Source of the DNA: Chrysemys picta bellii
Lineage: Eukaryota > Chordata > Testudines > Emydidae
DNA: 64,000 bases
Assembly: GCF_011386835.1 (NCBI RefSeq)
Contig: NC_088800.1
Span: 58,495,439-58,559,438, forward strand
Direction: 5' to 3'
Part shown: in pieces, positions 60,001 through 64,000 of the stretch
Numbering within the stretch: the stretch's first letter is position 1
Layout: each line of letters starts with the position of its first letter
Notes under the pieces: generated by a model
Databases searched by the model: none
Seen by the model: the letters and a program-made list of their open reading frames with translations, nothing else
Told to the model about the DNA's origin: nothing
Made by a program: the position numbers and the translations under genes

Positions 60001-63000
60001 AGGAAAGCAAGGATTTCCCAGGAAATTCTTTAATTAGCCTGAATATTTCATTTACTAAAATATACAACCAAAACCATAAGCATGTGAGCTATTATTCTTC
60101 AAGCACCATGTGTACAAAGATAATTGGAAATATCTCCCAAAATTCAGCAAAGGCAGGTTTGTAATAAGTTATAGGTTTATTTAATGCTAAGTTATTATAA
60201 TAAAACAATTTTGCATCAATTTGGAGTTTGATCCCTCACATGCTGTACTAATCCTTGTAGCAATACCGTCTTTCTTGGAGATGGTATGAAGATTCAGGGA
60301 TTCCTGACCTTCTGTATTCCTCCATCTCTGGGCAAAAATGGCTCTTCTGTTTCATAGTTGCTTTCAGTGAGAGATCTGTTCACTTAGATTTCACTCATCT
60401 GGTGAATACACACGAGCCTCTGTGGCTTGAAATATGGACTTTGATATAAGGCCCCTAAATAGATATGGGGAAGCTAGACTGAGGCTAATGTGAGTCTTGG
60501 TGTAAAAAGCTCACAGACAAAGCTGCTGAAGCATCCCTTGCTAGAAAATCAAAAGAAAGAAATTTGGAAATTGTCAAATTCCCAGTGAGCTAAATATCAT
60601 GTACTGGGTGCCTCAGAGAGAGGGACCTCATTCATATACATTTTAGATTTTTCAAAATCATGAAGTAATATTAAAAAGGTTTCTTCTCCAGCAGTTTGTG
60701 GGATGTCTGCCATAGTAAATCTCATAGAGACAAGGCTGGTGAGATATTATTTTTTATTGGACCAACTTCTGTAACTGGTTAAAAGATAAAAAACGAAGGG
60801 TAGGAATTAAATGGTCACTTTTCCGAATGGAGAAAGTTAAATAGTGGTGTCCCCCAAGGGTCTGTACTGGGCCCAGTCCTATTCAATATATACATAAATG
60901 ATGTGGAAAAAGGGTTAAGCAGTGAGGTGGCAAAATTTGCAGATGATACAAAATTATTCAAGATAGGTAAGTCCCAGGCAGACTGCAAAGAGCTACAAAA
61001 GGATCTCTCAAACCTGGGTAACCGGGCAACAAAATGGCAGATGAAATTCAATGTTGATAAATGCAAAGTAATTCACATTGGAAAACATAATCCCAACTAT
61101 ACATACAAAATGATGGGGTCTAAATTGGCTTTTACCACTGAAGAAAGAGATCTTGGCGTCATTGTGGATAGTTCTCTGAAAACATCCACTGTACAATGGC
61201 AGTCAAAAAAGCAAACAGAATGTTGGGAACCATTAAGAAAGGGATAGATAATAAGACAGAAAATATCATATTGTCTCTATATAAATCCATGGTACGCCCA
61301 CATCTCGAATACTGCATGGAGATGTGGTTGCCCCATCTCAAAAAAGATATATTGGAATTGGAAAAGGTTCAGAAAAGGGCAACAAAAATGATTAGGGGTA
61401 TGGAATGGCTTCTGTATGAGGAGTGATTAATAAGACTGACTTTTCAGCTTGGAAAAGAGACGAATAAGGGGGGATCCGATAGTCATAAAATAGTACCAAA
61501 TGGTATGAATGGATACGATAGTCATAAAAGCATGACTGGTGTAGAGAAAGTAAATAAGGAAGTGTTATTTACTCCTCATAACACAAGAGCTAGATGTCAC
61601 CAAATGAAATTAATAGGCAGCAGGTTTAAAACAAACAAAAGGAAGTATTTTTTCACACAACGCACAGTCAACCTGTGGAACTCCTTGCCAGAGGATGTTG
61701 TGAGGGCCAAGACTATCACAGGGTTCAAAAAAGAACTAGATAAGTTCATGGAGGTTAGGTCCATCAATGGCTATTAGCCAAGGTGGACAGGGATGGTGTC
61801 CCTAGCTTCTGTTTGCCAGGAGGTGGGAATGGGCGATAGGGGATGGATCACTTGATTACGTGTTCTGTTTGTTCCCTCTGGGGCACCTGGCAGTCGCCGC
61901 TATTGGAAGACAGGATACTGGGCTAGATGGACCTTTGGTCTGAACCAGTATGGCCATTCTTATGTTTTTATGTAGCTGAGAGAGGGAAGCTTTTCAGCCA
62001 TAAAGATATTCCTGAAGAAGAGCTCTGTTTGGCTTGAAAGCTTCTCTCTCATCTACAGAAGTTGGTCCAATAAAAGATATTACCTCACCACCTTGTCTCT
62101 CCAATATCCAGGGACTGACATGGCTACAGCTATATTGCATATAATAAATATCATGGCAGACGATGACTGTACCATGAGAAATGGCTTAAAAAATTCTCAG
62201 GACAGTCAGTCCAGCTTCTTTGTTAAAATCCTTAGTGCAGAATGAATTGACTCCATGTATGTTTGAATGAATGCACTATAGACCATCATCTTCAAGGTAA
62301 ATCAAGTATATAGTGGATAATTGGAAGGCACGCTAAATACTCTTCACAAATTGCCAAGGGAACACCCTTGGAAGTAGTGTAGCTAGGATATCTGTGATAG
62401 CTAGGAAAAGAATCATCTGAGTCACATGATCATGATACCCAGATGTTCACCAGCAAAATGAATGAGCCCCCAGAGGTGTTGAATGACAAATTTGGAACCA
62501 GAATGTTGTGAAATTCATATTATTTGGTACAGTATTTGATTATATCCATGCACATCCTTACATAGTATATCTTGGAATTAATAATTGTGCTCTTTAAATC
62601 CTGTTTACACAGAACAGACTCCATATATCCAGGAGTTGAGAAATCTGCATTTACAGAACTAGACATCAGAAATGGAAAAGTGACACAAGTCAAAGAAAGA
62701 CCAGCTCTTCTAATTAGCAGCACCAGCTGGACAGGTCTTGAATCAAATTGGTGTTTATTGTTAATATTCCTTTATAATACCTTTACATTAAACAGTTGAT
62801 AAAAATTAGAGCTGTACCTCCCTCCCCCATGCATAAACTTTGCTCTGATACAGGACATTACAACCAGCAAAAACAAAGTTGTATACATTTCTTTGATTAA
62901 CAGGAAGAATTTGCAGCTCAGCTGTATGGACTATCTCAGTGTCTACATATGAGGACCATAATCCATTGAAATTTTTAGTTTAATTATGGAGTTATAAGGT

Positions 63001-63590
63001 AAATGTTGAGCTCCATGAATGATTAGAGAAACAAGTCCTACCGTCATCTAACATTAGCAGTACATTAAATATGCATGCATGGTGCTCTAGAATGGCTCTA
63101 ATAAGTTAAAATGTTTTGTCTTTCATTTCCTGGTACATTTATCGCATATTTATGCACTAAGATTATTTTGTTTATGAAAAGGTCTAAAGCTGGAACAAAA
63201 TCTGCTGTATTGCAGTTGAGAATGGAAGTGTGCATCTTTTTGAATTAGAATTAATTGGGCAATAATGTCTAATAAAATTGACAATGAAATGTCATGCTTC
63301 TGAGATGCTGATTGGTTTTAGTATTTGTGTAATTGTTGGAAAAGTTTCCATTTAAATGGAGCAAGTAGGAACAATATGAGAGTTATAGGCTTTTGTTTAT
63401 TACATTTATAGTACCTATCGTAGTAAAAGCACATTGTATATTTAGTCACTTCAGTAAAGATGAGGAAAGTCATGATTGCTATCTTTTCAAGAGAATAAGG
63501 CATTACAGCTAAAAATGCTATGACTGTCACTAATAAACCTTTCTTTTTCAGAGGATGAAGATTTTTCTATTCTTTTAAAAGCTTTAGAAG
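48016..63590 (+). CDS. ALG1: ALG1 chitobiosyldiphosphodolichol beta-mannosyltransferase, exons 1-8 (3' part outside window)
   Basis: ALG1 moves mannose from GDP-mannose to GlcNAc2-PP-dolichol on the cytosolic face of the ER, the first mannosylation in N-glycan precursor synthesis. Exons: 48016-48232, 49180-49257, 49859-49962, 51503-51651, 53067-53156, 56819-56929, 62613-62734, 63552-63590. All junctions are GT-AG and phases agree, giving 303 codons of a protein of about 464 residues in human. The N-terminus is a hydrophobic anchor ([19 protein letters not shown]) followed by [14 protein letters not shown]. Later landmarks are NPPGLPSIA and [10 protein letters not shown] (exon 4), [12 protein letters not shown] (5), [13 protein letters not shown] (6), [10 protein letters not shown] (7) and [13 protein letters not shown] (8), all ALG1 hallmarks of a GT-B-type enzyme. 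The start is chosen at 48016: ACAACATGG is a good Kozak context and the anchor follows. Introns 5 and 6 hold most of the transposons. Donors of introns 4 (GTTTGT) and 7 (GTCTTG) are weak. Confidence 0.97.
48199..48585 (+). repeat. Minisatellite across the ALG1 exon 1 donor
   Basis: Five degenerate copies of a unit containing GTCACCCTNCTGGGCTTCCTC start at 48211, 48299, 48384, 48458 and 48557, a spacing of 74-99 bp. The first copy is coding (end of exon 1); the others lie in intron 1. Confidence 0.8.
49457..49480. repeat. Poly(T) tract in ALG1 intron 2
   Basis: A nearly pure run of more than 20 T. It does not overlap an exon and no SINE body is recognised beside it. Confidence 0.8.
50749..51033. 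mobile_element. Harbinger-type MITE in ALG1 intron 3
   Basis: GGCCTGGTCCCCACTAA opens and TAAGTGTAGACGTACCC closes. TTG flanks both sides (50746-50748, 51034-51036). Same family as 33360-33642 but inverted. Confidence 0.88.
51079..51205. mobile_element. Shortened Harbinger-type MITE in ALG1 intron 3
   Basis: GGGTACGTCTTCACTTACC to TAGTGGGGACCAGGCC, flanked by CAA (51076-51078, 51206-51208). It is opposite in direction to the copy 45 bp to its left and has lost about half of the interior. Confidence 0.85.
52140..52415. mobile_element. Harbinger-type MITE in ALG1 intron 4
   Basis: GGCCTGGTCTGTGCTAGA opens and AAGTGTAGACAAGCC closes, flanked by TTA (52137-52139, 52416-52418). The interior differs from the other Harbinger MITEs here (GGTTGAT and TCAACCTAG inverted motifs). 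Confidence 0.85.
54509..56453. mobile_element. Long TIR element of unknown superfamily in ALG1 intron 5
   Basis: CTCCTGGGGGGATTCTGTGC (54511-54530) is mirrored by GCACAGAATCCCCCCAGGAG (56432-56451), a perfect match. The interior holds a G-run and (GA)n near 54725-54780 and a poly(T) at about 56172-56194. No transposase frame was recognised. Flanking sequence shows no clear duplication, so the superfamily is open. A related fragment may lie near 15350-15430. Confidence 0.7.
59190..59626. mobile_element. hAT-type MITE in ALG1 intron 6
   Basis: CGGGGTGGCCAACCTGAGCC opens and GGCTCCGGAGCCACAGACAC then CCCTG closes. TCCTAGAC (59182-59189) and TCCTAGGC (59627-59634) match at 7 of 8. The interior is GC-rich and non-coding. 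Confidence 0.82.
60730..62147. repeat. Second Penelope-like repeat, inverted arms, split by CR1
   Basis: GAGACAAGGCTGGTGAGATA with TTTATTGGACCAACTTCTGT (60737-60774) is the inverse of ACAGAAGTTGGTCCAATAAA with ACCACCTTGTCTC (62055-62100). CTGAAGA (62012-62018) and GAAAGC (62036-62041) enclose a short stem, again hammerhead-like. Flanks TAAATCTCAT and TAAATATCAT could be the duplication (9 of 10). A CR1 fragment occupies the centre. Confidence 0.55.
60779..61973 (+). mobile_element. CR1-type LINE 3' fragment in ALG1 intron 6
   Basis: It begins inside the reverse transcriptase ([16 protein letters not shown], then FADDTKLFK near 60940). It continues with [18 protein letters not shown] and [13 protein letters not shown], then [10 protein letters not shown]. 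It ends TATGGCCATTCTTATGTTTT, a typical turtle CR1 3' end. Several frame breaks make it non-functional. It is a different CR1 subfamily from 19728-25789. Confidence 0.9.
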
Positions 63591-64000
63591 GTAAGTATCA
63601 AGGAGTTTCCTTTGGTTATTTAAAGAGTCGTCTTATGGATGTATTCTCAACAATTACTAAGAGCTTCTTCAAAGAACAATGCCTTCATGTCCAAATGAAA
63701 ATTCAAATGCATTTAAGGACCAGAGTAGTTTGTCTCATTGTGGGAGTAAAAAAAAAGCTTAAGATCATGGTGGCATGCAGGATACAATTAAAACCTTTGT
63801 CATTAGGAAATATATTTCTAACCACTTGATAAAGTGGGTTACAGCTTTACTTTGTGCACATCTTGTAGTGGTGTGGCCGCTTACTGAGCTGCTTCTTGTG
63901 GCCAGGGGTGCCTTTGCAGTGCCCTGTGAATAATTATTTCTCTCTCAAAGGTTCCTTACACAGACAGGTCTGGGTTTATTCACAGAAAATCATTTAAAGC

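Overview
This is vertebrate nuclear DNA. A spliced, intron-rich gene sits in a background of interspersed repeats. The repeat mix is CR1 LINEs, MIR-type CORE-SINEs, Ty3/gypsy LTR elements, very many hAT and PIF/Harbinger MITEs, and repeats I read as Penelope-like. That mix points to a non-avian sauropsid, most likely a turtle. The species assignment is inference.

Layout. 1-12460 is almost all transposon-derived: nested hAT elements at 470-1602, two further hAT MITEs, a mariner-like MITE, a 1.65 kb hAT element (4710-6364), and a nearly full-length gypsy element on the minus strand (6822-12460) that is split by an LTR of another family. A decayed olfactory receptor gene follows at 12951-13873 (minus). 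14120-18790 is a repeat split by an LTR insertion that itself holds further insertions. At 19728-25789 a CR1 LINE is split by a 4.8 kb Harbinger transposon with two convergent genes: a broken transposase and an apparently intact two-exon SANT/Myb-like gene. 25790-47300 is gene-poor intergenic DNA with scattered MITEs, a second copy of the 1.6 kb hAT element (29245-30802), a solo LTR, and a palindromic insertion at 46373-47309 with a 16-bp target duplication.

The only convincing host protein-coding gene is ALG1 (plus strand, from a CpG-rich promoter near 47700-48010). It encodes the ER mannosyltransferase that adds the first mannose to GlcNAc2-PP-dolichol. Eight exons with consistent splice phases encode about 303 residues between 48016 and 63590. 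The remaining C-terminal third lies beyond the right edge.

Most notable points: the gypsy element combines a SCAN-like Gag with integrase placed before reverse transcriptase (the Gmr1-like arrangement), and carries a 35-bp micro-inversion at its RNase H end. The Harbinger element keeps an intact accessory gene while its transposase is dead. Hammerhead-ribozyme-like cores recur in two diverged Penelope-like repeat families. ALG1 has a minisatellite running from coding exon 1 across the splice donor into intron 1.
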